64,000 nucleotides of DNA from Bacteroides fragilis (GCF_002849695.1 NZ_CP018937.1:248001-312000), one strand, 5' to 3'. Counted from the first letter of the stretch, positions 26,430 to 35,374 are shown. Program-made: numbers and translations. Notes: generated by a model not told the origin, from the sequence alone.

Positions 26430-27619
26430 TTCAAAATACTATGGACAAGATTCTTAAACAGGAAATGCTGGAAGAACTCACCACCCACATCCTTCCCTAC
26501 TGGATGGAACGGATGGTGGATCAAGAAAACGGTGGATTCTACGGATGTATCACCGGACAGGAAGAACGGATGCCTCAGGCAGAGAAAGGAGCCATTCTGC
26601 ATGCACGTATTCTGTGGACCTACTCTGCCGCTTACCGCCTGTTGGGCAAAGAAGAATACAAAGAGATGGCAACCTGGGCTGAACGTTACCTTATCGACCG
26701 TTTTTATGATCCGGAGTTCGGAGGAGTTTATTGGTCTCTTGATTACAGGGGTGGGCCATTGGACACCAAAAAACAGATTTACGCCATCGGTTTTGCCATT
26801 TATGGTCTGAGCGAATATCACCGGGCCACCGGAGATCCGGAAGCATTGGAGTATGCCGTCCGTTTGTTCAATGACATAGAGTCCCATAGCTTCGACCAAA
26901 TAAAGAACGGTTACTGTGAAGCGCTTACCCGGGAGTGGAACGAGATAGCCGATATGCGCCTTAGCGAAAAAGATGCCAATGAACGCAAGACGATGAATAC
27001 CCATTTGCACATCCTTGAGCCTTATACCAACCTATACCGGGTTTGGAAAGACGAGGGGCTGAAACGGCAGTTGCGTAACCTGATAGAACTTTTTATGCAG
27101 AAGATATTGGACAACGATACATTCCACCTGCGACTCTTTTTTGATGATGACTGGCAAAGTAAATATGCCGTTATTTCGTATGGGCATGATATTGAAGCCT
27201 CCTGGCTGTTGCACGAAGCTGCCCGCATACTGGGAGACGCCGAACTCCTTGCCGAAGTGGAACCTGTTGTGAAGAAGATCGCTGCGGCCGCATCCGAAGG
27301 TTTCACTACCGAGGGAGGAATGGTGTATGAAAAGAACCTCGCTACGGGACATGTGGATGGCGACCGTCATTGGTGGGTACAAGCCGAAACCGTAGCCGGA
27401 TACTATAACCTGTTCCGCTATTTCGGTGATTGCGAAGCTTTACAGCGTTCCGTGGTCTGTTGGCGATTCATCAGGCAACATCTGATTGACGATGTCCACG
27501 GTGAATGGTTCTGGAGCCTTCGGGCCGACGGCACTGTCAACCGGGATGATGACAAAGCCGGATTCTGGAAATGCCCTTATCATAACGGGCGTATGTGCAT
27601 TGAGCTGTTGGGCGGATAA
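26426..27619 (+). CDS. Mannobiose/cellobiose 2-epimerase
   Basis: This 397-residue AGE-superfamily enzyme (alpha6/alpha6 barrel) converts beta-1,4-mannobiose to mannosyl-glucose at the reducing end, giving the substrate of GH130. Family histidines are visible in THLHILEPYTNLYR, SYGHDIEASWLLHEA and DRHWWVQAET. The start at 26426 overlaps the symporter stop (ATGA); a longer open frame from 26306 lies inside the symporter and is rejected. It is the last gene of the PUL. Confidence 0.92.
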   Translation: MIQNTMDKILKQEMLEELTTHILPYWMERMVDQENGGFYGCITGQEERMPQAEKGAILHARILWTYSAAYRLLGKEEYKEMATWAERYLIDRFYDPEFGGVYWSLDYRGGPLDTKKQIYAIGFAIYGLSEYHRATGDPEALEYAVRLFNDIESHSFDQIKNGYCEALTREWNEIADMRLSEKDANERKTMNTHLHILEPYTNLYRVWKDEGLKRQLRNLIELFMQKILDNDTFHLRLFFDDDWQSKYAVISYGHDIEASWLLHEAARILGDAELLAEVEPVVKKIAAAASEGFTTEGGMVYEKNLATGHVDGDRHWWVQAETVAGYYNLFRYFGDCEALQRSVVCWRFIRQHLIDDVHGEWFWSLRADGTVNRDDDKAGFWKCPYHNGRMCIELLGG

Positions 27620-27663
27620 ACGCATTGTTTCCCCTTTCGTTAGATTGTTTTCCAAACTTTTTG

Positions 27664-27671
27664 TACTTTTG
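27664..27671 (+). promoter_or_regulatory. Probable -7 promoter element before the DUF6057 operon
   Basis: TACTTTTG is a perfect TAnnTTTG, 17 nt before the next start codon. It is not preceded by the PUL box at 37 nt, so this operon is probably outside the mannan regulon. No good -33 TTTG was found. Confidence 0.45.
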
Positions 27672-27688
27672 GGCACAATTTAGCGAAT

Positions 27689-29452
27689 ATGAAAAACAAG
27701 CACGTCAAGAGAGTGAACCTGCTTCTCTCCATCCTGTTGGGAGCAGGTGTCTTTATCTTCTTTGGAGTATATTATCCTTATCATCTGCACTATCAGGAAC
27801 AGTTCCAGATGTTTCTTTTCACGTCCGGGTATTTTGTCGAACGGGCATCCCATCCCGGTGGAGTGGCGGATTATTTAGGTAATTTCCTCACTCAGTTTTA
27901 TTATTATTCGTGGGCGGGAGCTGCTGTCTTAGCAGGTGTATTGTGGGGCATGCAACGTTTGGTTGCATTTATTGCCGGACGTATGGGAGAGTGCTCTTTG
28001 TGGTATCCGCTTACCTTGCTGCCCTCTTTGTGTTTCTTTATTCTTCTTTGTGACGAGAACTATCTCCTTTCGGGAGTCCTTTCCGCTTGCATGGTGTTGG
28101 GGGCAGTTGCGGGATATACCTGTATTTTCAATCCTGTCGTACGCCGTATCTCCCTTTGGGCAGGCATTCCGGTACTCTATATGTTGGCCGGAGGTTGTGC
28201 CTGGTTGTTCATCCCGCTGGCTTTGATGGTTGAGTTTTGGCGCTTCGGCACGAAGCACTCTTCCTTATGGCTTCCGGCAGGCGGAGCGATTCTTGTTGCC
28301 GGAGTCACAATCTGGGCCTCCCGGTGGTTGTTTCCTTATCCGATGGACCGCTTGTTGTGGGGAATCGGAAGTTATCGTTTCCCTTTATTCTTTCCGAAAG
28401 TACAAGTGATTGCCTGGATAGCTCTCGTGTTGGTTCCACCGTTAGTAGCCCGCCTGTCCGGGAAGATTACCCGGGGACGTTACGTTGTGGCCCTTACGGG
28501 GCAGTTCCTGTTGATGCTGTTGGCCATGAATCTCCTTGGCAAGCGCAGCATCGCGATGAATAAAGAGGCAGTAATGGCCTATGACTATCACGTACGTATG
28601 CAGGATTGGGACGGTATCATTGCCCTGGCCGGGAAGAAATTGCCCGATACTCCCATGGCGGTTTCCTGCCTTAACCTTGCCTTAGGGATGAAGGGGCAAT
28701 TGGCCGACCGCATGTTTCACTATCGCCAGCGTGGAAAAGAGGGGCTGTTCATGTCGTTTGTCAATGACTTTACAATTCCTTTGGTAGCTGCCGAACCCTA
28801 TTATTACCTGGGAATGGTGAACACAGCCCAACAACTTGTCTTTGAAGCGATGGAGGCCATCCCCGATTATCAGAAGAGTGTCCGCTGTTTTAAGCGGCTT
28901 GCCGAAACAAATCTGATAAACGGAAGATATGAAGTGGCAGGCAAATATCTGCGTATCCTGCAACATACCCTTTTTTATAAAGACTGGGCTACGGAGATGC
29001 TGGCTTGTCTGGACGATAAGGCGCGGATCGATGCACATCCCGAGTACGGACGCCTGAGAAAACTCACCCCGCAAACCGACCTGTTTTTCAATCCGGCAGA
29101 ACCGGAGATGACGTTGTCATTGTTGTTGCAGGCAAATCCGGAGAACCGGATGGCCTATGAATATCTGATGGGCATAACCCTGCTGAAGAAAGACATGGGA
29201 CGATTCGTTCACTATTATCCTTTGGGAGAGAAACTGGGCTACCGCTCGATACCGAAGAGTTATCAGGAGGCACTGCTGTTTGGCTGGAGTATGCAGAAGC
29301 ATACGCCGGGAGAGGAAATCCCCTGGAAGATTAACCGGGAGACAGGAGAGCGGTTGCGGGAGTATGCGCGCATTTACACTTCTACACGGTCTGAGGAGGC
29401 GTTGGCACCCCGGTTTGGAGATACTTACTGGTTCTATGTACATTTTAGATAA
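27689..29452 (+). CDS. Polytopic membrane protein, DUF6057-like, with helical C-terminal domain
   Basis: The function of this 587-residue protein is not known. The first half (about 10-285) has eight to ten hydrophobic segments. The second half (about 300-587) is soluble and rich in helical hairpins that resemble TPR repeats (ETNLINGRYEVAGKYLRILQ). The pattern fits the DUF6057 group found in Bacteroidetes; this is recalled, not searched. It leads a three-gene unit with the propeller lipoprotein 6 bp behind. A role in an envelope complex with the next two products is possible. Confidence 0.6.
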   Translation: MKNKHVKRVNLLLSILLGAGVFIFFGVYYPYHLHYQEQFQMFLFTSGYFVERASHPGGVADYLGNFLTQFYYYSWAGAAVLAGVLWGMQRLVAFIAGRMGECSLWYPLTLLPSLCFFILLCDENYLLSGVLSACMVLGAVAGYTCIFNPVVRRISLWAGIPVLYMLAGGCAWLFIPLALMVEFWRFGTKHSSLWLPAGGAILVAGVTIWASRWLFPYPMDRLLWGIGSYRFPLFFPKVQVIAWIALVLVPPLVARLSGKITRGRYVVALTGQFLLMLLAMNLLGKRSIAMNKEAVMAYDYHVRMQDWDGIIALAGKKLPDTPMAVSCLNLALGMKGQLADRMFHYRQRGKEGLFMSFVNDFTIPLVAAEPYYYLGMVNTAQQLVFEAMEAIPDYQKSVRCFKRLAETNLINGRYEVAGKYLRILQHTLFYKDWATEMLACLDDKARIDAHPEYGRLRKLTPQTDLFFNPAEPEMTLSLLLQANPENRMAYEYLMGITLLKKDMGRFVHYYPLGEKLGYRSIPKSYQEALLFGWSMQKHTPGEEIPWKINRETGERLREYARIYTSTRSEEALAPRFGDTYWFYVHFR

Positions 29453-29458
29453 AAGATT

Positions 29459-30919
29459 ATGAATAAGATAAAACAGTGTTTAGGTATCCTGCTGTTATCA
29501 TTAACAGTGGTTTCCTGCCGGCAAAAGGTGGTATCGCCCGTTCCGGTAGATGCACTTCCTCCGATATGGCCCGACTATGCGGGGGTAACGATTCCCGCTA
29601 CCATTGCACCGCTCAACTTCCGTGTGACTGCCGATGGGGCGGAGGCGGTAGATGTCGTGATTTCCGGAAAGAAAGGAGATCCCATCCGGACAAGCGGAGA
29701 ATCTGTGGAGATCCCTGCCGGAAAATGGAGCGAGTTGCTGGAGAACAATAAAGGGGACAGCCTTGAAGTGAAAGTATGTATCCGTCAAAACGGAGAATGG
29801 AAAGCGTATCGGTCTTTCCCGTTCTATATCAGCCCGTTTCCCATTGATTACGGATTGGTGTACCGCCTGCTTGCGCCGGGATACGAAATATACAGCAAGA
29901 TGGGTATTTATGAGCGCGAACTTTCTACGTTTCGCCAGACTCCTTTGTTTGAGAATACTCAGGTGACGGCCGCCTGCGTCAATTGCCATGCTTTCAATCA
30001 GACGAACCCCGATCCGTCCAGCCTGCATGTCAGAGGCGGACACGGAGCCACGGTGATGACCATCGGTGGAAAGAGCGAGTTCCTCGATACAAAGGCTGAC
30101 GGACAGCTTTCTGCCTGTGTTTATCCTTATTGGCATCCTTCGGGCGAATACATCGCTTATTCGGTGAACCGGACCAACCAGACTTTCCATCTGGGAGGGA
30201 AGAAGCCTATCGAGGTTTTTGATCAGGCTTCGGATGTGGTAGTTTACCATCCGCAGTCACATCGGATACTGACTACTCCTCTGCTGAGTACCGCCGCATT
30301 CGAAACATTTCCCGCCTTCTCGCCCGACGGACGGACACTTTATTTCTGTTCGGCGGAGCAGAAAGAGATGCCTGCCCGATATAAAGAGGTGAAATACAGC
30401 TTGTGCAGCATTGCTTTCCATCCGGAAGACGGAACATTTGGCGAACGGATCGATACGTTGATCTCAGCCCGCACGCTGGACAAAAGTATCTCTTTCCCCA
30501 AACCTTCGTTCGACGGAAAGTATCTGATGTTCACGCTTTCCGATTATGGGAATTTCTCCATCTGGCACAAAGAGGCCGATCTCTGGTTGCTGGACTTGAA
30601 GACCGGAGCCTATCGCAACCTGGAGGAGGTGAACAGTGACGACACGGAAAGTTATCACAACTGGAGCAGCAATTCACATTGGTTTGTGTTCAGCAGCCGG
30701 AGAGGTGACGGGTTGTACACCCGCCTTTATATCGCTTCGGTGGACGAGCAGGGGCGTATCGGGAAGCCTTTCCTGTTGCCTCAGCAAGATCCGTATATAT
30801 TCTACGATCAGTTGATCTATTCGTATAATGTTCCTGAGTTTGTATCCGCTCCGGTGCAATGGGACAAACGGGAGATAGCCAAAGGGCTGATGTCGAAGGA
30901 GCGAGTTAAAGTGAAATAA
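29459..30919 (+). CDS. TolB-like beta-propeller lipoprotein with CxxCH haem-binding motif
   Basis: This 486-residue lipoprotein (signal ending VVSC, cysteine near 20) has an N-terminal domain of about 120 residues. Repeated propeller strands of the PD40/TolB type follow (YPYWHPSGEYIAYS, FPAFSPDGRTLYFC, KPSFDGKYLMFT, NWSSNSHWFVFSS). Between them lies C173-V-N-C176-H177, a textbook c-type haem attachment site (CVNCHAF). If haem is attached, this would be a periplasmic or surface electron-transfer or sensing protein. It is translationally close to the membrane protein upstream and 15 bp from the Rid-like gene downstream. The motif could instead bind metal. Confidence 0.65.
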   Translation: MNKIKQCLGILLLSLTVVSCRQKVVSPVPVDALPPIWPDYAGVTIPATIAPLNFRVTADGAEAVDVVISGKKGDPIRTSGESVEIPAGKWSELLENNKGDSLEVKVCIRQNGEWKAYRSFPFYISPFPIDYGLVYRLLAPGYEIYSKMGIYERELSTFRQTPLFENTQVTAACVNCHAFNQTNPDPSSLHVRGGHGATVMTIGGKSEFLDTKADGQLSACVYPYWHPSGEYIAYSVNRTNQTFHLGGKKPIEVFDQASDVVVYHPQSHRILTTPLLSTAAFETFPAFSPDGRTLYFCSAEQKEMPARYKEVKYSLCSIAFHPEDGTFGERIDTLISARTLDKSISFPKPSFDGKYLMFTLSDYGNFSIWHKEADLWLLDLKTGAYRNLEEVNSDDTESYHNWSSNSHWFVFSSRRGDGLYTRLYIASVDEQGRIGKPFLLPQQDPYIFYDQLIYSYNVPEFVSAPVQWDKREIAKGLMSKERVKVK

Positions 30920-30934
30920 AAGACGAGTAAGAGT

Positions 30935-32053
30935 ATGGAATACAGAAAACATAGAATAGAGTATTTAAAGACTACTGTTGAATATTCCCTTTTTGGGGGT
31001 GAGGGAGAAACGAAGGAGGCGCATCTGATGTTTCATGTCGATCCGGAAGCGGGGAGTTATGAAGAGCAGCTGACGGCTATTTGCAAAGCATATCATAAGA
31101 CATTGGGCAGGAAGATAAAACTCAGGGGAATGGTGCCGGCGTTTTGCCGTTACTTCCTGAGTGATGCCGCCAATCAGTGGGAGGTTTTGCAAGCTGTTTT
31201 GCAGGAAGAGCCATCGTATGCTGTCTCGGTCGTGCAACAGCCTCCGTTGGATGGAAGTAAGATTGCTTTGTGGGTCTATCTGACCTCCGAACGGAACGCC
31301 GCTTATAAGCATTACTGGACAGCCGGTGCGGGTGTGCCTTGCGGTAATTCGGAGCAGCAGATGAAAACCTTGTTAAAATCTTACGAAGCCGATTTGACCG
31401 GAAAAGGCTGTACGCTGGCTTCCGATTGCATCCGTACCTGGATCTTTGTGCAGAACGTGGATGTGAATTATGCCGGCATTGTCAAGGCACGCCGTGAAAA
31501 CTTTCTGGGGCAGGGACTGACCGAATCGACCCATTATATAGCCAGTACCGGCATAGAGGGGCGGCATGCCGATCCGAAGATACATGTGCTGCTCGATGCC
31601 TATGCGGTGAAAGGATTGCAGCCGGGACAGGTGACTTACCTGCATGCGCTGTCTCACCTCAGCCCGACAGCCTTGTATGGAGTGACTTTCGAACGGGGAA
31701 CTTCCGTAGAGTATGGCGACCGTCGTCATCTCTTTATCAGCGGTACGGCGAGTATCGATCATCGCGGTGAAGTGGTTCATGTAGGCGATGTCCGGGAACA
31801 GACCCGGCGGATGTGGGAGAATGTGGAGAAGTTGCTTGAAGAAGGTAAGGCAGGTTTTGCCGATGTGGCGCAAATAATAGTCTATCTTCGTGACGCTTCC
31901 GATTATCCGGTTGTCCGGGCTATGTTTGCCGAACGCTTTCCGCAAATACCCATACAGTTCGTTGCCGCTGCCGTGTGCCGCCCTACCTGGCTGATCGAGA
32001 TGGAATGTATGGCAGTAGCCGGAAACGATAACTCCAGTTATCAATCGTTTTGA
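30935..32053 (+). CDS. Chorismatase/RidA-like protein
   Basis: This 372-residue cytoplasmic protein ends in a RidA/YjgF-type domain (about 260-365; HLFISGTASIDHRGEVVHVG, ECMAVAG). A related but diverged region (about 165-250; RTWIFVQNVDVNYAGIVKARR) precedes it. The double layout resembles the FkbO/Hyg5/XanB2 chorismatases, which hydrolyse chorismate to hydroxybenzoates or dihydrodiols. The first 130 residues are not assigned. Chorismatase activity is inference from layout; an imine deaminase or ligand-binding role is also possible. It closes the three-gene unit and is followed by a strong terminator. Confidence 0.55.
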   Translation: MEYRKHRIEYLKTTVEYSLFGGEGETKEAHLMFHVDPEAGSYEEQLTAICKAYHKTLGRKIKLRGMVPAFCRYFLSDAANQWEVLQAVLQEEPSYAVSVVQQPPLDGSKIALWVYLTSERNAAYKHYWTAGAGVPCGNSEQQMKTLLKSYEADLTGKGCTLASDCIRTWIFVQNVDVNYAGIVKARRENFLGQGLTESTHYIASTGIEGRHADPKIHVLLDAYAVKGLQPGQVTYLHALSHLSPTALYGVTFERGTSVEYGDRRHLFISGTASIDHRGEVVHVGDVREQTRRMWENVEKLLEEGKAGFADVAQIIVYLRDASDYPVVRAMFAERFPQIPIQFVAAAVCRPTWLIEMECMAVAGNDNSSYQSF

Positions 32054-32087
32054 TAGAATTTATTCTATTTCGCTTTCTAAAAGATAT

Positions 32088-32126
32088 GAAATGCGCTGTT
32101 TGCCAAACAGCGCATTTCTTTTTTTT
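32088..32126 (+). terminator. Strong rho-independent terminator after the Rid-like gene
   Basis: GAAATGCGCTGTTT (32088-32101) pairs perfectly with AAACAGCGCATTTC (32105-32118) around a 3-nt loop, and eight T residues follow. It ends the DUF6057 operon. Confidence 0.9.
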
Positions 32127-32235
32127 GATAGATCCGGAAGAAGAAGCCTTCCTCAAAGGGGCTTTGGAAGCTGGAAAGCCGGGCTTGAAGGCTCCGAAAG
32201 CCGGGGTGTTGAGAGAATAGAGTCGGGCTTTCTGG

Positions 32236-32298
32236 AAAAAGAAGTAAGCATTTGCCGAAAATGCTTACTTCTTTCGGGGCAAATGCTTACTTCTTTTT
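32236..32298 (+). other. Two mutually exclusive hairpins sharing one left arm
   Basis: The left arm AAAAAGAAGTAAGCATTTGC (32236-32255) is perfectly complementary over 20 bases to 32279-32298. It is also complementary over about 16 bases to a nearer copy at 32258-32274. Both right arms end in a T-rich stretch. The two stems cannot form together. The element lies in a 650-bp gap (32054-32703) that holds no convincing gene. That gap also has a GC-rich stretch of small imperfect repeats (32137-32215), a TTTTGACA/TGTCAAAA hairpin (32597-32615) and a CACAGAG repeat. Confidence 0.6.
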
Positions 32299-32636
32299 GA
32301 AATATCTCCTAATGTTTTTCCGGATTACTCTTATTGTTTCCGATCGGAGCTCCAAAAGAGAGTGGAATTCTCCTGGTTGCTACTCCGGAACGAATGAAGT
32401 GGAAATGACAAAGAAACGGATCTTTGGGGCAATTCCCGTCTATGGGTCCTGCTTTTTGCAGAAACGGTGTTATCTTGTTCGTCCATCGGCTGTTCGGGTG
32501 ATAAAAGTAAAAACAGCGATCGCTATAGAAGGCGATTTTAGTCCTGCGGCTTTATGACGGGCCGAAAGAAAGCAATCTGAGAGGATTGAAGTATCATTTT
32601 GACAGAATGTCAAAACCCGCAGGAAGTGTGCCGAGG

Positions 32637-32667
32637 TTCACCACAGAGGACACAGAGTAACACAGAG
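32637..32667. repeat. CACAGAG-type interspersed repeat, copy 1 (single arm)
   Basis: The stretch starts TTCACCACAGAGGACACAGA and continues with AACACAGAG. The same unit recurs at 33884-33912 and 41093-41114, with inverted partners at 33945-33977 and 41174-41195. It lies just downstream of the lipoprotein gene at 32704, and no inverted partner was found nearby. Confidence 0.7.
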
Positions 32668-32703
32668 GTGAAAAGGGTTTTGATTCACCTCATTCCGGTG
32701 AAT

Positions 32704-33852
32704 TCAATACTCCGTTTCCTGCGGATTAAAGTTACACCATCCTTTTGTCCACTCCGGATAGTTGATTTCTTCCTTTTCACTGAACACTACATTTTCCATT
32801 ACGGCAGGTGTCCCTTCTATGTCCGACGGATATCCGTTGATCCGGCAGTTCCGGAAAGTTACTGACGTATTGGTCCCCAGATACAGTGCCGAACCGAACA
32901 ATCCCAACATACTTTCATTCTCCGGCCGCAGTCCGCCGCCATTGATGAAGTCGGGACGGTTTACGAATGAAGCGTCTCCCGAGGCGGGACCATAGATCGT
33001 GACATCTTCAAAGGTGGCGGCTGTGGTGGGAGTGGCCGGGCTGTTTGTACCGTTGTTGCTGCATTCGAAGGCATGAGAACCTGTGATGTCGGCTATTCGC
33101 GGATGGCGGATACCCAAGAGATGCTTGCACGTACCACTGTAACCATTGTCTGTATCGAAGTCGTCGTCCCAGCAATGATAGGCCACCAGATATTCTGCAT
33201 TGACCGTTCCGCCGAACCATTCGAAAGCATCGTCATTGGCATAGGATACTTGCAGATGGTCTATCTGCGTACCGTTTCCTACCGAGCCGAAAGTGATTCC
33301 GTTAATCTCCTGGTTCTTCTTGAACGGATACCCCGCAAACTCTATGCGGACGTAACTCAGGATGCCCGAATTATCTGCGTTGTTCGGACCGCCGTGCGTG
33401 GTGCGCGGACCTCCTTCTATCTGCATGATGTTTTCGTTGTTCCGGGCATAGCCACAAAGAATCAGCCCTCCCCAGTCGCCCGGTTTCCGCTTTCCGGCAG
33501 GCATTTCGGAAGTGAATACAATCGGTGCATCCACTGTTCCTTGGGCTATCAGTTTTCCGCCCGGTTCTATGATCAGGGCGGCACGGGTCTCTTTGTCGCC
33601 CTTGATGACGGTGCCTGCCTCAATGGTCAGTGTGGAGCCGTATGTGACGTAACACCAACCTTTCATCAGGTAAGTGCCTCGTTTCAGGTATTGATGATCT
33701 TTTATCTCAAAGGTCTGTTCTCCGTTTCCGATGATGTTTTCACCGTAAACAATGTTGTTACCCTGTCCGCCGTTCTCGTCGTCCGTACAGCTACTGCCGG
33801 TCAGGCAAACCAGTGCTGTCAGTGCGATAATCCTTAGTCTGTATCTGTTCAT
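32704..33852 (-). CDS. Parallel beta-helix lipoprotein linked to a TonB receptor
   Basis: This 382-residue lipoprotein starts at 33852 (MNRYRLRIIALTALVCLTGSSC; cysteine near 22), in preference to 33879, because that places the signal at the terminus. The body has recurring short strands and turns typical of a right-handed parallel beta-helix (GSTLTIEAGTVIKG, GKLIAQGTVDAPIVFTS, DDAFEWFGGTVNAEYLV). It is clearly related to the next lipoprotein (34022): both share the DNSGIL-Y-R-E-AGY block, the DD-FEWFGGTVNA-YLV block and a C-terminal EWTKGW. A TonB receptor lies upstream in the same direction. The ligand is unknown. Confidence 0.75.
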   Translation of the reverse strand: MNRYRLRIIALTALVCLTGSSCTDDENGGQGNNIVYGENIIGNGEQTFEIKDHQYLKRGTYLMKGWCYVTYGSTLTIEAGTVIKGDKETRAALIIEPGGKLIAQGTVDAPIVFTSEMPAGKRKPGDWGGLILCGYARNNENIMQIEGGPRTTHGGPNNADNSGILSYVRIEFAGYPFKKNQEINGITFGSVGNGTQIDHLQVSYANDDAFEWFGGTVNAEYLVAYHCWDDDFDTDNGYSGTCKHLLGIRHPRIADITGSHAFECSNNGTNSPATPTTAATFEDVTIYGPASGDASFVNRPDFINGGGLRPENESMLGLFGSALYLGTNTSVTFRNCRINGYPSDIEGTPAVMENVVFSEKEEINYPEWTKGWCNFNPQETEY

Positions 33853-33883
33853 AGTTTGAAAAACAGGTAAATGTGTCAAAATC

Positions 33884-33977
33884 CACCACAGAGGACACAG
33901 AGTAACACAGAGACAATTTTAAATTGTTGATTATTACTGAAAAACTCTGTGATGCTCTGTGTTACTCTGTGGTGAAA
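33884..33977. repeat. CACAGAG-type inverted repeat between the two beta-helix genes
   Basis: The left arm (33884-33912, CACCACAGAGGACACAGAGT...) and right arm (33945-33977) are imperfect inverted copies separated by about 32 bases. The transcript would fold into a long hairpin between the two lipoprotein genes, possibly affecting read-through or mRNA stability. Confidence 0.75.
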
Positions 33978-34021
33978 AGAGTTTCGACACTACCTCTTCA
34001 TTCTGTGAGTGTATATGTGAT

Positions 34022-35296
34022 TTATAACTTTGTCCAACCTTTGGTCCATTCGTTGTCTGCTTTCACTGCGCCTTTATAAGCCGCTTTCTCAAAGAAGCTG
34101 TCTGCCGAGAGGTCGGCTCCTCCTTCTTGGATTCCGATGAAGGTGTTGCTGAAGCTGAAAGTCTGGTTGATGGCATTGTGATTCTCTGCGGCAGTGAACA
34201 AGGCAGAAGAGTAACCGCCGTCACCGCTGGCTTTGATATCTCCCGCGATAGCGATGTAGTTCAATACCGAAGGACCATTCACCAAGTACTTCTCGGTTTG
34301 TTCTGTTTCGGTAGTCAGGTTATTGGCTTTGCCTGTAACCAGAGCATTGTAGATTTTGGCCTGAGTTCCGGCACGCAGGCGGATGCCTCTTTTACCTTCG
34401 TCATTGTTGGCGCCGATCAGTGTCAGATTAGCCAGTGTGGGGCATGAAATCGGAGTGGCATCCATGTTCTTGTCATAGTTGTCGGCTTCGATCAGGCAGT
34501 CACATGTATATCCCAAAGTGGCGGGATCTTCCTGGTAGGCGACAAAGAATTGACCTTTTCCGCTCCATCCTTCTGTCCAGTCGAAAGAATCGTCACTGTT
34601 GCTTACCGATACCAGATACTTGGCATTGACCGTACCTCCGAACCATTCGAAACCGTCATCCGTACCTTTGTATGCTTCCAGATATTCGAGGGTAGTGCCG
34701 TTTCCTACACCGTAGAAGGTGAAACCGTTGCACTCTTTTTCTGTGGTGAACTTATAACCTGCGTATTCCAGGCGGATGTACTTCAGGATACCTGAGTTAT
34801 CTGCCGGATCGGAACCACCGTAAGTAGCGTCTCCTACTTCCGATTTACCGGTCGATCCGATATTGATAGGGGCTTTACCGCAAATATGGATACCGCCCCA
34901 TGCTCCGGGTTCTTTGGTGTCGGAGGTCATGATAATCGGAGCAGAGGCAGTACCTACCGCTTCGATCTTGGCCCCTTGTTCCACGAGGATGTAGTCGATG
35001 GTGGCATCGTCGCTCTTGGCGCTGATTGTCACACCTTCACCGATCTTCAGGGTAGAACCGGCTTTGATGATATATTCTCCGTCGAGGGAGAAGTTGTAGC
35101 CTTTGGTCAGGATCACGGTTTTTGATCCGTCTACGCTTCCTTTCAGTGTTCCGTTGTTGGCTACCACTTCTTCGCCTTCGCCGTTTCCGCCACCTTCGCC
35201 GTTGTTGTCGTCACTACAAGCTGCAAGCGAACACATTCCCATCAGGGCTGCTACGGCCCAAGAGTTGAGTTTTAGATAATTCATTTTCATCTTCAT
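34022..35296 (-). CDS. Parallel beta-helix lipoprotein, paralogue of the downstream gene
   Basis: This 424-residue lipoprotein (signal ending SLAAC, cysteine near 27, then an acidic and glycine-rich linker) has the same beta-helix body as the gene at 32704. Matching blocks are GSTLKIGEGVTISAK, APIIMTSD, DNSGILKYIRLEYAGY, DDGFEWFGGTVNAKYLV and the final EWTKGWTKL. It lies about 80 bp after the TonB receptor stop, so it is probably its surface partner, in the place that SusD would take in a SusCD pair. Its substrate is not known. Confidence 0.75.
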   Translation of the reverse strand: MKMKMNYLKLNSWAVAALMGMCSLAACSDDNNGEGGGNGEGEEVVANNGTLKGSVDGSKTVILTKGYNFSLDGEYIIKAGSTLKIGEGVTISAKSDDATIDYILVEQGAKIEAVGTASAPIIMTSDTKEPGAWGGIHICGKAPINIGSTGKSEVGDATYGGSDPADNSGILKYIRLEYAGYKFTTEKECNGFTFYGVGNGTTLEYLEAYKGTDDGFEWFGGTVNAKYLVSVSNSDDSFDWTEGWSGKGQFFVAYQEDPATLGYTCDCLIEADNYDKNMDATPISCPTLANLTLIGANNDEGKRGIRLRAGTQAKIYNALVTGKANNLTTETEQTEKYLVNGPSVLNYIAIAGDIKASGDGGYSSALFTAAENHNAINQTFSFSNTFIGIQEGGADLSADSFFEKAAYKGAVKADNEWTKGWTKL

Positions 35297-35340
35297 ACTG
35301 TTTATGGTTTATACTATCTGTTTGATTATTAATATAAATA

Positions 35341-35372
35341 CTCTGTGTGATTCTGTCTCTCCCTGTGGCGAG
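35341..35372. repeat. Degenerate CACAGAG-type repeat
   Basis: CTCTGTGTGATTCTGTCTCT followed by CCCTGTGGCG resembles the right arm of the element at 33945-33977, with several changes. It overlaps the short gap between the TonB receptor and the lipoprotein gene. Confidence 0.45.
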
Positions 35373-35374
35373 CC

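Noticed and set aside
27614..27630. GGATAAA near the DUF6057 promoter as another PUL box
   Set aside because: Only the first seven bases match and the -7 element is 50 nt away, not 37.
32091..32557. Two open frames of 69 and 101 codons in the gap after the Rid-like gene
   Set aside because: They run across a terminator and the competing hairpins, lack a ribosome-binding site and show no protein-like composition.
32599..32865. 88-codon open frame on the + strand
   Set aside because: It begins in a CACAGAG repeat and then overlaps the well-supported beta-helix lipoprotein gene on the other strand.
33073..33837. 254-codon open frame on the + strand
   Set aside because: It is the mirror frame of the beta-helix lipoprotein gene, which has a lipoprotein signal and a clear paralogue.
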